Part shown: in pieces, positions 1 through 9,483 of the stretch
Numbering within the stretch: position 1 is the stretch's first letter
Layout: each line of letters opens with the position of its first letter
NCBI RefSeq assembly: GCF_029277445.1
Contig: NZ_CP119567.1
Location: 434,001 to 498,000 of the forward strand
Source: Pararhizobium qamdonense
Lineage (GTDB): Bacteria; Pseudomonadota; Alphaproteobacteria; Rhizobiales; Rhizobiaceae
Direction of reading: 5' to 3'
Length of the DNA stretch: 64,000 nt
Made by a program: the position numbers and the translations under genes
Notes under the pieces: model-generated
Databases searched by the model: none
Seen by the model: the letters and a program-made list of their open reading frames with translations, nothing else
Told to the model about the DNA's origin: nothing

Positions 1-570
1 CGGGCGCGCATTGCGCCGGGCGATGTGGCGGCCGTCATCGGCTGCGGGCCGATCGGCATCATGGTGGCGCTGGCGGCGCTGGCCGGCGGCTGCAGCCGTG
101 TGTTCATAGCCGATTTCAGTGCTGAAAAGCTTGCTATCGCCGGCCGCTATCCGGGTATCGTGCCGGTCAACATCGCCGATCAATCTTTCGCGGACGTCCT
201 GCAGCGGGAAACCGCAGGCTGGGGCGCGGATTTGGTGTTCGAGGCAAGCGGCAGCGCAAAAGCCTTCAACGGCATTTTCAATCTCGTCCGGCCGGGCGGG
301 GCGGTGGTTCTTGTCGGATTGCCGGTCGAACCGGTCGCCTTTGACGTGCCCGGTGCTATCTCCAAGGAAGTCCGGATCGAAACGGTATTCCGCTATGCCA
401 ACATCTTCGATCGCGCCTTGGCCCTCATTGCATCAGGAAAAGTGGACCTGATGCCGCTGATTACGGGCACATTCGATTTCAAGGACAGCATCAAGGCGTT
501 CGATCGTGCGGTGGCGGCCAATCCCTCCGACGTGAAACTGCAAATCCTGATGAATAACGGGGAGATTTGA
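1..570 (+). CDS. Zinc-type (MDR) sugar/polyol dehydrogenase, C-terminal part
   Basis: The window opens inside this gene, so only its last 189 codons are visible. They form the NAD(P)-binding half of a medium-chain dehydrogenase of the alcohol/sorbitol type. A GCGPIGI glycine loop is at visible residues 14-20, followed by a strand ending in Asp (FIAD) that would hold the ribose of NAD(H). The zinc-binding N-terminal half lies outside the window, so the substrate cannot be judged. The ABC ATPase gene begins 2 bases after the stop codon, so the two form the end of one operon, probably for uptake and oxidation of a sugar or polyol. Confidence 0.85.
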   Translation, partial: RARIAPGDVAAVIGCGPIGIMVALAALAGGCSRVFIADFSAEKLAIAGRYPGIVPVNIADQSFADVLQRETAGWGADLVFEASGSAKAFNGIFNLVRPGGAVVLVGLPVEPVAFDVPGAISKEVRIETVFRYANIFDRALALIASGKVDLMPLITGTFDFKDSIKAFDRAVAANPSDVKLQILMNNGEI

Positions 571-572
571 GC

Positions 573-1664
573 ATGGCGACCATTGTATGCGCGCATGTTG
601 ACAAGGCCTATGGCGCGGTAAACGTGATCAGGGATTTCAACCTGGATGTTGCCGATCAGGAATTCATCGTTTTTCTCGGACCTTCCGGTTGCGGCAAGTC
701 CACGCTGCTGCGGATGATTGCAGGGCTCGAAGACATCTCAGGCGGAGACGTGATCATTGGCGGCAAGACAGTCAACGATCTGCCGCCGCGTGACAGGGGC
801 GTCGCTATGGTCTTCCAGAATTACGCGCTTTATCCGCACATGACGATCTACGACAATATCGCTTTCGGGCTGAAGCGTATGAAGATTCCGGGTCCGGAAA
901 TCGACACGCGGATAAGGGCGGTGTCGGCGACGCTCGGCCTTGGTCCATATCTGGACCGCAAGCCGAATGCACTTTCCGGCGGCCAACAACAGCGCGTTGC
1001 CATCGCGCGTGCAATGATCAAGACGCCGCGTGTGTTCCTGTTCGACGAACCTCTATCCAACCTCGATGCAAAGCTGCGCAACCACATGCGCGTCGAAATC
1101 GCCCGGCTGCATCAAAAGCTGAAGACGACCACAGTCTATGTCACCCATGACCAGTTGGAGGCCATGACGCTCGCCGACCGAATCGTGCTGATGAAAGATG
1201 GCAGCATCGAACAGGTGGGCACGCCGGCGGAAATCTACGAGCGGCCGCGCACGCTCTTCGTTGCCAGCTTTATCGGCACGCCAAACATGAATTTCATTGA
1301 CGCAACCGCCGAAACAAAAGGAGACGGCTGGTTGTTGCACGTGGAAGGAGCCAGTTTTGCGGTCTCCGATAAAAGGTTCTTCCTGTCTGACGGTCAAAAG
1401 ATCGTGCTTGGCATCCGTCCTGCAGACTTGGATACCGCAGCAGTGGGATCGGTGGAGGTCAATTGCGTTGCCGGTACGGCGGACCTCGTCGAATTCCACG
1501 GCAACGATGCTCTCGTCACCTTCCTCTTCGCGGGTAAGGAAATCGGAGCTCTCGTTAAAGCAGGCGGCTGCCCGAAATCCGGCGATGGCGTCCGGTTTGC
1601 CGTCGATGAGAACCGCATGCATCTGTTCGATGCCCAGACCGGGCTTACTCTTTTAAAACAATGA
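573..1664 (+). CDS. Sugar ABC transporter ATP-binding protein, UgpC/MalK type
   Basis: This is the ATPase of a carbohydrate importer (CUT1 class), a cytoplasmic subunit of 363 aa, the usual family length. Walker A is GPSGCGKST, the signature is LSGGQQQR, Walker B ends in FLFDEP, and the switch histidine is in VTHD. The C-terminal third is the regulatory TOBE region of MalK/UgpC proteins. The ATG at 573 is preferred over an in-frame TTG six bases upstream because GGGGAG sits about 8 bases before it. The gene follows the dehydrogenase directly. Its permeases and binding protein must lie to the left of the window, so the sugar is unknown. Confidence 0.9.
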   Translation: MATIVCAHVDKAYGAVNVIRDFNLDVADQEFIVFLGPSGCGKSTLLRMIAGLEDISGGDVIIGGKTVNDLPPRDRGVAMVFQNYALYPHMTIYDNIAFGLKRMKIPGPEIDTRIRAVSATLGLGPYLDRKPNALSGGQQQRVAIARAMIKTPRVFLFDEPLSNLDAKLRNHMRVEIARLHQKLKTTTVYVTHDQLEAMTLADRIVLMKDGSIEQVGTPAEIYERPRTLFVASFIGTPNMNFIDATAETKGDGWLLHVEGASFAVSDKRFFLSDGQKIVLGIRPADLDTAAVGSVEVNCVAGTADLVEFHGNDALVTFLFAGKEIGALVKAGGCPKSGDGVRFAVDENRMHLFDAQTGLTLLKQ

Positions 1665-1718
1665 GTGCTCCATCGCGCTATTGCTGCGCGAGTTCGTCGA
1701 GGTCTTCAAAACCAAAGG

Positions 1719-3580
1719 TCACGAGGGAGATCGGCCGTTGCGGATCTGCACGACGCTATCCTGACGCGCGCCTGTTTCGCTGGCGACCGGCGACATGGTG
1801 GCCTCAACCTGCGCCATTGGCGCGCTCAATCGCAGGTTGAGGCCAGTTGGGCGATAGGCCACATCCACCGTTCCAAATGCGCTGAGGCTTGAGGCAATCA
1901 ACCGCGAACCAAAGCCCTTGCGCTCGGGAGCGACAACCGTGGGGCCATTCATCTCCACCCAGCTGAACTGGAATGTCTTTTCATCGTCTGCGTAAACAAC
2001 CGACCAATCGATCTCGACGCGCCCTTCGTCGTTCGAAAGCGCGCCGTATTTAACAGCGTTCGTCATCAACTCGTGCAGTACAAGGCCGAACGACATGGCT
2101 ACCTGTGGTCCTAGAACCACTTTGGAACCTCGAACCTGAACGCGGCCGCTGTCCTGCATGCCCATATTGCGAACGGTATTATCGACGACGTCTCTCATTG
2201 CTGCGCCGCGCCAATCGTCCTGGGTCAACACATCGTGCGCTTTGGACAGTGCCGTCAGACGCGATTGAAGCTTTTCGCCGGCTTCTTTGACCGAAGAGGC
2301 ATTCCGCAACGACTGCGCCGCGATCGCTTGCACGACGGCAAGCGTGTTTTTGACGCGATGAGCCAGCTCATGCATCAACATATGCTGGGTTTCTTCCGCT
2401 TTCTTCCGCTCGGTGATTTCCACCGCCGCACCTGAAAACCTCACAGGTTCGCCGGTGGCGTCGCGAATGAGGCGACCTCTTGCATGCACCCAACGAACCC
2501 CTCCGTCTGGCTGGACGATACGATATTCGGCGGAGAAGGTTGGCTGACCCGCGAAAACGCGAGCGAGTTCTGCCTCAAAAGCAGGCATGTCGTCGGGATG
2601 GAAATTGCGGATATATTCTTCCAGCGGCGCTCCTGCGGATGCTCTGTCTGGTGAAACGGTGTAGATTTCCGCAAAGTTGGGGTCGGCGTAAATCAGGTTT
2701 TCAGGTCCCAGTCCCAGATGCCGACCATTGTGGATGCGCCAAGAGCCGATTGCAGGCGCTCCTCGCTTCTGGCCAACTTCTCCTGCATCGCCTTAAGGTC
2801 GGTGATATCCAGCGAAACGCCGCTCATAAAGGCAGCCTGGCCACGATTGTCGTTCACCAACTGACCGCGCACAAGTACCCAAGACACCCTGCCGTCAGAG
2901 CGAACGATCCGGTACTGGATATCGTAGCCTATGCCAGTTGCAAGCGTTTCGCGCACAGCCGCCTGCATGCGGGACAGATCGTCCGGGTGTATAACACTGA
3001 TGAGTTCGTCGTAGGTAAAAGCTTCGTTCTCGTCGCGTCCAAAGTTTTTTTTGCACACATCGGATGCCTCCAGAACCATCGTCTTGAGATCAAGCTCCCA
3101 GTATCCAAGGCTCCCCGCCTTCAACGTGTCCTTCATTCGACGCTCAGAACGCAAGGCGGCCTCTTCAGCCTTTCTGGTCCCCGTAATATCGCGTGATATG
3201 GACAAAATGCGGTCTGGACTGCCGTCAGGCCCGAAGATCGGAGAGACTTTCACCTCCCACCATCGCGGATTGCCTTTCGCGGTGTCCGCCGTTCCGATGA
3301 AGGTGTGGCTCTTGCCTGCTCTCGCAAAATCCAGGGCCTCTTTGGCAGCCTCGTTCCCTTCGTCTTTCCAGAAATCTGGCCAGGGGCATCCGCGGATGGT
3401 GTCGAAGTCATCGACCTCCATCACCCGCATTCCACCTACGCTCATAAAGCTCAGGTTTCCGTCGAGACCGATCACCTTGATGCAATCGTCGGACGCCGAC
3501 AGAATTTCGGCCATCAGCGTCGCGTCAACAGCAGTCTGTTCGAATGGCGCAGCGGGAAGGCGAGGGGCCGCGCCGCTCAT
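1719..3580 (-). pseudogene. PAS-PAS-PAS-HWE sensor histidine kinase, frameshifted
   Basis: Two adjacent reading frames together encode one HWE-family sensor kinase of about 620 aa. The upstream frame (3580 to 2693) carries two PAS domains and the start of a third, ending WDWDLKT-stop. The downstream frame continues the same PAS fold (NLIYADPNF, then IRNFHPDDM) and then the HWE core: HELAHRVKN phospho-acceptor box, LHELMTNAVKYG N-box, and the WVE signature. Adding one A to the AAAA run at 2698-2701 (minus strand) restores WDWDLKNLIYADPNF. Either this is a true one-base deletion or a homopolymer sequencing error. No transmembrane segment is visible, so it would be a cytoplasmic sensor. The start at 3580 is an ATG within a frame that also offers a TTG at 3598. 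If the stop is real, a 295-residue PAS-only protein would be made. Confidence 0.8.
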
Positions 3581-3759
3581 ATTGTTGCCGGAGGGCAAAG
3601 TATCGGGAACGTCGTCGCGAAATTCATCATTGGCCGTTTCATCTCATGGTTAGCCAGAGCCAGGAACTGCAGCCCCTTCCAGGTAGAAGCGGCCGCATTC
3701 GAAGTCAATTAAAGCATAACATAGCTCAGTCATTTTTCGGGATGCACGCGTCTACTACT

Positions 3760-4182
3760 TCAAGCCGATCCCCGGGGGCCGACGATGATACTTGGAGGCA
3801 CCGTGAGATTGACGTCTCCACGGAGAAGACGCGCAATATAGCTGAGGGCGTTTTGAAGCCCGTTCATCGTATAGGGCTTCTCAATCACACCGATTGCACC
3901 AACAAAATCATCCGGTACCCGTTTAAGGTTTCCGGTTACGAACACATAAGGGATACCCCGCTCCGCAAGGTGTCTGCCGACGTCGATCCCGGTCGGGCCA
4001 TCCGTTAAGTGAACGTCCACGAACGCAAACTCGGGCACCTGCCGCTCCAGAATTGCCATTGCCTGTTTCTCACTCATGGCCTGGCCGATGACGGAGTGCC
4101 CGGCTGCCTCGACTTCTTCCTCGAGTTCGAGTGCGAGCAGGGCCTCGTCTTCGACGATCATGATTTTCAAACGGCGCTCCAT
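3760..4182 (-). CDS. Single-domain response regulator (receiver only)
   Basis: A 140-aa stand-alone receiver with no output domain. The acidic pocket is E11-D12, the phospho-acceptor is D56 in FVDVHL, the switch Thr is T83 in FVTGN, and the conserved Lys is K102 in EKPY. Its ATG comes one base after the stop of the LOV kinase gene, so the two are co-transcribed and probably translationally coupled. That makes it the likely partner, or a phosphate sink, of the LOV protein and possibly of the HWE kinase next door. Related single-domain regulators feed the general stress response in alphaproteobacteria. That role here is inference. Confidence 0.88.
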   Translation of the reverse strand: MERRLKIMIVEDEALLALELEEEVEAAGHSVIGQAMSEKQAMAILERQVPEFAFVDVHLTDGPTGIDVGRHLAERGIPYVFVTGNLKRVPDDFVGAIGVIEKPYTMNGLQNALSYIARLLRGDVNLTVPPSIIVGPRGSA

Positions 4183-4183
4183 G

Positions 4184-5293
4184 TCAATGATCCACCATCA
4201 GCGTGACGCGGACGATTGTCTCCCGCCCTCGGATTTCACGATGGATTTCCGCCTCGACCTGACGGCAGCAGGTCTCCAGCATAAGCCGTCCGAAGTCGTC
4301 GTCTTCTGGATTGACGGCAACTGGATCGGCAGTGTCTCTGACCTCGATCAGGAAATGTCCATTCGGCTGATTGACCGTCAGGTGAATTTGACCGCCGCCG
4401 TCCCGTAATCCCCGGCGCACGGCGTCGCCGATCAGCTCGTTGACAATGAGTGCGAGCGGGGAGGCTTTTGCAGCAGGAACGAGGACGGGAGCAAGCTCCA
4501 TCGTAATTTGGATATCGTTGCGTCGGAGTGATCCGACAAGGTCTACGACGAGATCGCGGGCGAAGTCAGCAACGTCGAAACGGGCTACGTCGTGTGCCGT
4601 GAAGAGCTTCCGTTGAACCGTGCTGAGGGCCTCGACCCTGTTCAGGACCGAGAGAAGTGTATGGCGCACCGTCTCATCTTTGGTTTTACGGGCCTGCAGT
4701 TTCACAATCGACGCGATGGTCAATAGGTTGTTTTTTACCCGGTGGTCCACCTCGTGGACAAGTGTGATCTTGGCGTCGAGTGCCTGGCTCAATTCGCTGG
4801 CTCGCGCGGCAACTTCGGCTTCGGCTTTTCTGCGGGCGGACGCCGTTTTCATCAGCTTGATCTTGTCGTCGGTGAAATCGAGTTGAGACGCGAAAAAATA
4901 GATCGCCTCGCCGCTTTCGTCGAAAACCGGACTAATGAAGAGAGCGTTCCAGAATATCGATCCATCCTTGCGATGGTTGACAATGTCGATCGCTATGGAG
5001 CGAAACTCGCTGATCGCTTCGGCAATTTTCTGGACAGATGCGCGATCGGTCTCCGGTCCTTGTAGAAAACGGCAATTGCGTCCGATCAGTTCGTCTGCGG
5101 CGTAGCCTGTCAGATCGCTAAACGCCTTATTGGAAAAAATGATCGGGTTATCATGCTGCCGGGGATCAGTGATGATCATTGGCATGCGGGTAGCCTTGAA
5201 CGCCGCCGCGAATGGGTCTTCCGATGGGTGTTCCGCAAGAAGTCTGTTTCCGGCGTTTTGCGCACCTCTTTTTGCCGAAACTTCGTCGTCCAT
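4184..5293 (-). CDS. LOV-domain sensor histidine kinase (HisKA_2 type), catalytic domain degenerate
   Basis: A 369-aa soluble blue-light sensor. Residues about 30-140 are a LOV domain with the flavin-adduct motif GRNCRFLQ; the reactive Cys is residue 74. An HisKA_2 dimerisation/phospho-acceptor box (DHRVKNNL) follows. The ATP-binding part is unusual: the N-box reads NELIGDAVRRG where NELVTNALKH is typical, and no clear DxGxG motif is seen (RDTADPVAV instead). Kinase activity is therefore doubtful. The start at 5293 is preferred over in-frame codons up to 5401 because AAAGG precedes it and because an EcfG-like promoter (5321-5345) lies inside the longer alternative. It is followed immediately by a receiver gene. 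Confidence 0.87.
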   Translation of the reverse strand: MDDEVSAKRGAQNAGNRLLAEHPSEDPFAAAFKATRMPMIITDPRQHDNPIIFSNKAFSDLTGYAADELIGRNCRFLQGPETDRASVQKIAEAISEFRSIAIDIVNHRKDGSIFWNALFISPVFDESGEAIYFFASQLDFTDDKIKLMKTASARRKAEAEVAARASELSQALDAKITLVHEVDHRVKNNLLTIASIVKLQARKTKDETVRHTLLSVLNRVEALSTVQRKLFTAHDVARFDVADFARDLVVDLVGSLRRNDIQITMELAPVLVPAAKASPLALIVNELIGDAVRRGLRDGGGQIHLTVNQPNGHFLIEVRDTADPVAVNPEDDDFGRLMLETCCRQVEAEIHREIRGRETIVRVTLMVDH

Positions 5294-5320
5294 TAACACG
5301 CCTTTTGTGAATCCGTCGGT

Positions 5321-5345
5321 AACGCGCAGGAATGTGAAATGTTCC
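5321..5345 (-). promoter_or_regulatory. Sigma-EcfG-like promoter of the LOV kinase operon
   Basis: Read on the minus strand this is GGAAC, 16 bases, then CGTT. This matches the alphaproteobacterial general-stress promoter (GGAAC-N16/17-CGTT). Transcription would begin near 5312, about 20 bases before the ATG at 5293. The match is exact in both boxes, but it is a single short motif and was found by eye. Confidence 0.6.
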
Positions 5346-5605
5346 ACTCCCTGAATATGCATTTTGGCAGGTAGGAGAAAAAGCCGATTCGATGCAACCA
5401 ACTGCGATCAGTGCAGTAATTCTCGAAAAGCTCTCAGAAAATATATATACTTATAATAGTAAATTGTCAGGAATTCGTGGATGCCCGCGATGGCCGTTGA
5501 CACCGCTGAAATGGCCGCCCACGTAACTAGCTGGCGGATAATCGTGCTTTCACTCGTGGGGAAGTGTCTCCGTGTCGCGTGCAATCCGCCAATGGCGGAT
5601 ATTAC

Positions 5606-5629
5606 GGGAGTGCCCGTCTCGACACTCCC
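5606..5629 (-). terminator. Possible terminator hairpin after the MFS gene
   Basis: A perfect 7-bp stem (GGGAGTG/CACTCCC) with a 10-base loop lies 27 bases beyond the MFS stop codon. A second 7-bp hairpin follows at 5584-5600. Neither has a clear run of T, so intrinsic termination is uncertain. Confidence 0.3.
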
Positions 5630-5655
5630 TCAACGCTAGAGGCCAGTGAGTTCCT

Positions 5656-6864
5656 CTATTCGGCGGCTGCGGCTAGTCGTGTGCGGCCTGCAAAGCCGAT
5701 CAGCGTGGCGCCGAGTAGGGCGGACAAACCGGCGAAGGCGAAGACACCGGCGGGGCCATGGGTTCCAACGATCAAACCGCCGAAGACGGCACCACTCGAA
5801 ATGGCGATCTGGAAAGTCGTGAGCGTTAACGCACCGGCACTTTCCGGTTCGTCAGACGCCGCCTGAGTGACAAAACTCTGGACGCTGACCGGGAGAGCGC
5901 CAAAGGCGAAGCCCCACAGGGTCGTGGCGACTGTGGCGACGATGGGCGAGGCGCCGGCAAAGCTGAGCACGAACGCGGTGATGGCAATACCGGCTGCCGC
6001 AAGTGTCATTGACAGGGCGGTATTGCGCTCGGCAAGAAATCCGCCGGCAAAATTCCCGAAAAACCCACCGATACCGAATGCCAGCAGAATTCCTGAGACG
6101 CCTTCGACGCCAAAATGTGGTACATCTTCCAGAAACGGGCGGATGAACGTAAACCCTGCGAAGTGTCCTGCGACGACCAGTAGGATGGTCAGAAGCCCGA
6201 TGCGGATCGCTGGGCGGCGCAGGACGGTTGCCATCGTGCCTAGATTGGCCGGCCCGGTGGAAGGCATGGCCGGCAAGGTGAGTGCCTGCGCCAAAAGCGC
6301 CACCACCCCGAGCACGCCCGTGATGACAAAGGCGGACCGCCAGCCCATCATTTCGCCGACCCAGGCCCCGACCGGTGCTGCGCAGACGGTTGCGGCGGAG
6401 ACGCCGCCCATGATGATGGCCATGGCCCGTGGCATTAGCCGTTCCGGCACGAGCCGCATCGCCAAGGCAAGTGACATGGCCCAGAATCCACCAAGGCCGA
6501 TCCCAAGAAGGGCGCGTGATAAGAGCAGCATCGTCATGCCGCTGGATAAGGCTGCGATCAGGCTGGACACGATCAGTAGCGTGGTGAGACCCAAGAGCGT
6601 ATAACGCCGATCGAAACGGCTGGTGCCGACGACGATGGCGGGTCCTGCGATCGCACCGACAACGGCTGTCATGGTCACCGATTGCCCGGCCGCGCCGATG
6701 CTGACGCCCAGGTCATGCGACATCGGTGTCAGCAGGCTCGCCGGCAAAAATTCTGCGGTCACCAAACCGAACACGCCGAGGGAAAGAGAGACCACACCCG
6801 CCCAGGCGGGCTTCGTGGTGCCGTCGTCGGCGCGAAAACCGTTTGTTTCATGTCTGGTATTCAT
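5656..6864 (-). CDS. MFS exporter, DHA1 family (NepI/AraJ-like)
   Basis: A 402-aa inner-membrane proton antiporter with about 12 hydrophobic segments. The stretch GGFWAMSLALAMRLVP together with the following GGVSAATVCAAPVGAW resembles NepI, the purine ribonucleoside exporter, and related AraJ-like proteins. The start at 6864 was chosen because GGAG lies 7 bases upstream; further upstream the frame is basic and not family-like. The gene is divergent from an AraC-type regulator with 104 bases between them, the usual arrangement for an inducible exporter. The true substrate cannot be read from the sequence. Confidence 0.85.
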   Translation of the reverse strand: MNTRHETNGFRADDGTTKPAWAGVVSLSLGVFGLVTAEFLPASLLTPMSHDLGVSIGAAGQSVTMTAVVGAIAGPAIVVGTSRFDRRYTLLGLTTLLIVSSLIAALSSGMTMLLLSRALLGIGLGGFWAMSLALAMRLVPERLMPRAMAIIMGGVSAATVCAAPVGAWVGEMMGWRSAFVITGVLGVVALLAQALTLPAMPSTGPANLGTMATVLRRPAIRIGLLTILLVVAGHFAGFTFIRPFLEDVPHFGVEGVSGILLAFGIGGFFGNFAGGFLAERNTALSMTLAAAGIAITAFVLSFAGASPIVATVATTLWGFAFGALPVSVQSFVTQAASDEPESAGALTLTTFQIAISSGAVFGGLIVGTHGPAGVFAFAGLSALLGATLIGFAGRTRLAAAAE

Positions 6865-6968
6865 CTGCTGTCTCCATAAATGTTGACAGAAGGCTAGACG
6901 GGATGTTCTGGTGTTTCTATGCTGTAAAAGCCAAAAGGCATGACTATTCGTCCAACTTGGGTGCTGAG

Positions 6969-7907
6969 ATGACTGATCCGTTGACCGAGATGCTGCGGGG
7001 ACTGCGCTTGGACGGTGTGGAATATGGCCGTTGCCAGCCATCCGCCCCTTGGGCGACGGCATATCCGAGGCAGGCGGAAGCGCAGTTCCATTTCCTGGCT
7101 GCTGGTCATGCCTTTCTGCAGTCACCTTCGGGCGAATGGACCGAAATGCATGCCGGCGATGCGGTCCTCTTGCCACGCGGCGACGCGCATGTGCTGGCAA
7201 GCGAGCCTGGGCTGCCATCAACGCCGGTGGAATGCATGGCGCGAAAGCGTCTTTGCGATGGTATCGTCGATCTGCAATGCGCCTGCCCTGACACCAGCAA
7301 TCTTCTTTTCTTTGCGGTAATGCGGTTCAACGTCGATAAGCGGCATCCGCTCCTGGAACTGATGCCGGACGTCATGCGCACAAGCGACCTGGCTGTCAGC
7401 GAGCCGACGATCCCATTGCTGCTGGATGCAATGATGCGGGAGGTCGATATGAACCGGGTCGGGGCAGGGGGAATTCTCTCGCGCCTGGCTGACGTTCTGA
7501 CCGCCACACTTATCCGCACCTGGGTTGAGCATGGTTGCGGCGACTCGACCGGCTGGCTTGCGGCCGTCCGCAATCCGGAAGTCGGCCGTGTGCTGGCGGC
7601 TATTCACCTGGATCCGTCGCATGATTGGAGCGTCAACGAACTGGCCCGCCACATGGGGGCCTCCCGCTCCGGTTTTGCGCAACTGTTTGCCACCGTCGTC
7701 GGTGAAACGCCGGCCCGGTACGTGGCCAAGATGCGTATGCACCAAGCCCATCAGTGGCTGAGGGATGGGCAACGTGTCGCGGTTATCGCCGAACGCCTCG
7801 GTTATGAATCCGAAGCGTCCTTCAGCCGCGCCTTCAAACGCATCATCGGCGCGTCGCCGAGCCAGTTCCGCGAACATGGGAAGAGCAATGGGGCCGTGCG
7901 CATTTGA
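6969..7907 (+). CDS. AraC-family transcriptional regulator with cupin sensor domain
   Basis: A 312-aa regulator. The N-terminal half is a cupin-like ligand domain (AraC_binding_2/Cupin_6 type, with HAGDAVLLPRGDAH). The C-terminal 100 residues hold the double helix-turn-helix, with VNELARHMGASRSGFAQLF and the second helix pair ending SFSRAFKRIIGASPSQFR. The frame is open further upstream, but that stretch overlaps the divergent MFS gene and is not family-like, so the ATG at 6969 is used although its ribosome site is weak. It probably controls the divergent MFS exporter. Confidence 0.85.
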   Translation: MTDPLTEMLRGLRLDGVEYGRCQPSAPWATAYPRQAEAQFHFLAAGHAFLQSPSGEWTEMHAGDAVLLPRGDAHVLASEPGLPSTPVECMARKRLCDGIVDLQCACPDTSNLLFFAVMRFNVDKRHPLLELMPDVMRTSDLAVSEPTIPLLLDAMMREVDMNRVGAGGILSRLADVLTATLIRTWVEHGCGDSTGWLAAVRNPEVGRVLAAIHLDPSHDWSVNELARHMGASRSGFAQLFATVVGETPARYVAKMRMHQAHQWLRDGQRVAVIAERLGYESEASFSRAFKRIIGASPSQFREHGKSNGAVRI

Positions 7908-8066
7908 TCTGAGTTGGAAATTGTATCGTTGAATTTTGCTGCCCGGCGAACGCGAATGTTGCACGTCCTTCATATCGATTGACGACGTGCGTCTTGCCGC
8001 CGAACGCGGATCTGGAGTGAACGCGGGCGAGATGCTGGCGCAAACAATTGATGACGTATTCGCGTA

Positions 8067-9467
8067 CTAAATAAGAGACGTCCGCGCTCTTTCGAGATAG
8101 TTGCCTGACCCTTTGGTCGCGACGAGCACCTCACCGTTTGTCACTGTCTTTCCGCGTAGAAGCACCCGCACCGGCCACCCCGTGACCTTCAGGCCCTCAT
8201 AGGGTGTATAGTCAGCGCCGTGATGCAGGATGCCGTTCGTGATGACGACGGATTTCTTCGGGTCCCAGAGCGCAATATCTGCATCCGAACCGATGGCGAT
8301 TGTTCCCTTGTTGGGATAGAGGCCATAGAGTTTGGCATGGTTGGTGGATGAAAGAGCGACGAACTGGTTGAGGTCGATCCGCCCCTTGACGACGCCTTCG
8401 GAAAACAGGATGGGCAGCCGGGTCTCGACACCCGGAATTCCATTCGGGATCCAGCGAAAATTCCGCTTCCCTTTTTCATTCAGCTTGCCTTGATCATCCT
8501 CGAAGCGAAACGGGCAGTGGTCTGAGGAGAAGAGGTCGAACGTTCCGTTCTGCAGGCCTTCCCAGCAAGCCGCCTGGCTTTCCTTGTCGCGCGGCGGCGG
8601 GGAGCAGACGAACTTCGCGCCCTCCAGCTCCGTGGCGTCGAGGTCGTCCGCCGTCAACATCATATATTGCGGGCAGGTTTCCCCCGCGACCTTGCTGCCG
8701 CGGGCGCGTGCCCGCTGAATTTCTTCCATGGCCTCGCGGTTCGACACGTGGACGATGACGATCGGCGTATCGACGATTTCGGCCAGCGATAATGCCCGGT
8801 GGGTTGCCTCGCGCTCGGCAGCGACGGGGCGGCTGCTGGCATGATATTTCGGCGCCAGTTCGCCGTTCTTCTCATGGCGGCCGATCAGGAAACGGATGGC
8901 ATCCTCATTTTCGCAATGGACCATCACCAGAGCGCCGGACGAGCGTGCGCTGTCAAGCGTCGCCAGGATCTCGTCATCGCGAAGGCGCAGATTGTCATAG
9001 GTCATGAAGACCTTGATCGAGGTATAGCCGTCCTCGACCAGAGCTGGCAGTTCCTGCCCCAGCACATATCCGGTCGGATCGGTGACGACGAGATGGAAGC
9101 TGACGTCAACATAGCATTCACCGTCAGCCTTGGCGTGATAGACCTTGAGCGATTCCCTGAGCGTCGTGCCCTTTTCCTGCATGCAGAACGGCATCACCGT
9201 GGTGTTGCCGCCGAAAGCTGCCGACAATGTGCCGCTGGCGAAATCATCGGCCATGACGATGCCGTCGCCGGACGACTGCGCAAGATGCACGTGGCTATCG
9301 ATACCGCCGGGCATGACGTAGAGGCCGCTGGCATCGATGATCTCCGCCGCGTCATCAAGACTGCCGGCGAGGGCTGTGATGCGGCCATCCTGGATGCCGA
9401 CATCGCACCGGAAGGTATCGCTGGCGGTAACGACGGTTCCGTTGCGGATAATCGTGTCGAACTTCAT
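8067..9467 (-). CDS. hydA: Dihydropyrimidinase / D-hydantoinase
   Basis: A 466-aa cyclic-amidohydrolase that opens six- or five-membered cyclic ureides such as dihydrouracil or 5-substituted hydantoins. Metal ligands are visible: the HVH pair in GGIDSHVHL, the carbamylated Lys in SIKVFMTY, His in MVHCEN and IVHVSN, and Asp in SSDHCPF. Length and order fit the family. It is the last gene of an operon with an unusual PLP enzyme and a polar amino-acid ABC importer, so its substrate is more likely an imported cyclic ureide of an amino acid than a nucleobase. No N-carbamoyl amidohydrolase is nearby to complete the usual route. Confidence 0.88.
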   Translation of the reverse strand: MKFDTIIRNGTVVTASDTFRCDVGIQDGRITALAGSLDDAAEIIDASGLYVMPGGIDSHVHLAQSSGDGIVMADDFASGTLSAAFGGNTTVMPFCMQEKGTTLRESLKVYHAKADGECYVDVSFHLVVTDPTGYVLGQELPALVEDGYTSIKVFMTYDNLRLRDDEILATLDSARSSGALVMVHCENEDAIRFLIGRHEKNGELAPKYHASSRPVAAEREATHRALSLAEIVDTPIVIVHVSNREAMEEIQRARARGSKVAGETCPQYMMLTADDLDATELEGAKFVCSPPPRDKESQAACWEGLQNGTFDLFSSDHCPFRFEDDQGKLNEKGKRNFRWIPNGIPGVETRLPILFSEGVVKGRIDLNQFVALSSTNHAKLYGLYPNKGTIAIGSDADIALWDPKKSVVITNGILHHGADYTPYEGLKVTGWPVRVLLRGKTVTNGEVLVATKGSGNYLERARTSLI

Positions 9468-9483
9468 GCGGGATCCTCCGGGT

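Larger units (their letters stand above)
5294..5655. other. Intergenic region between LOV kinase and MFS genes
   Basis: No gene is recognised in this 362-base gap. It holds the EcfG-like promoter at its left edge, a very AT-rich patch around 5440-5465 that could carry a further promoter, and two perfect 7-bp hairpins, 5584-5600 (ATCCGCC/GGCGGAT) and 5606-5629 (GGGAGTG/CACTCCC), beyond the 3' end of the MFS gene. Confidence 0.6.

Noticed and set aside
5294..5401. Longer LOV kinase starting at 5401
   Set aside because: The extra N-terminus is not LOV-like and the EcfG-like promoter lies inside it; AAAGG supports 5293.
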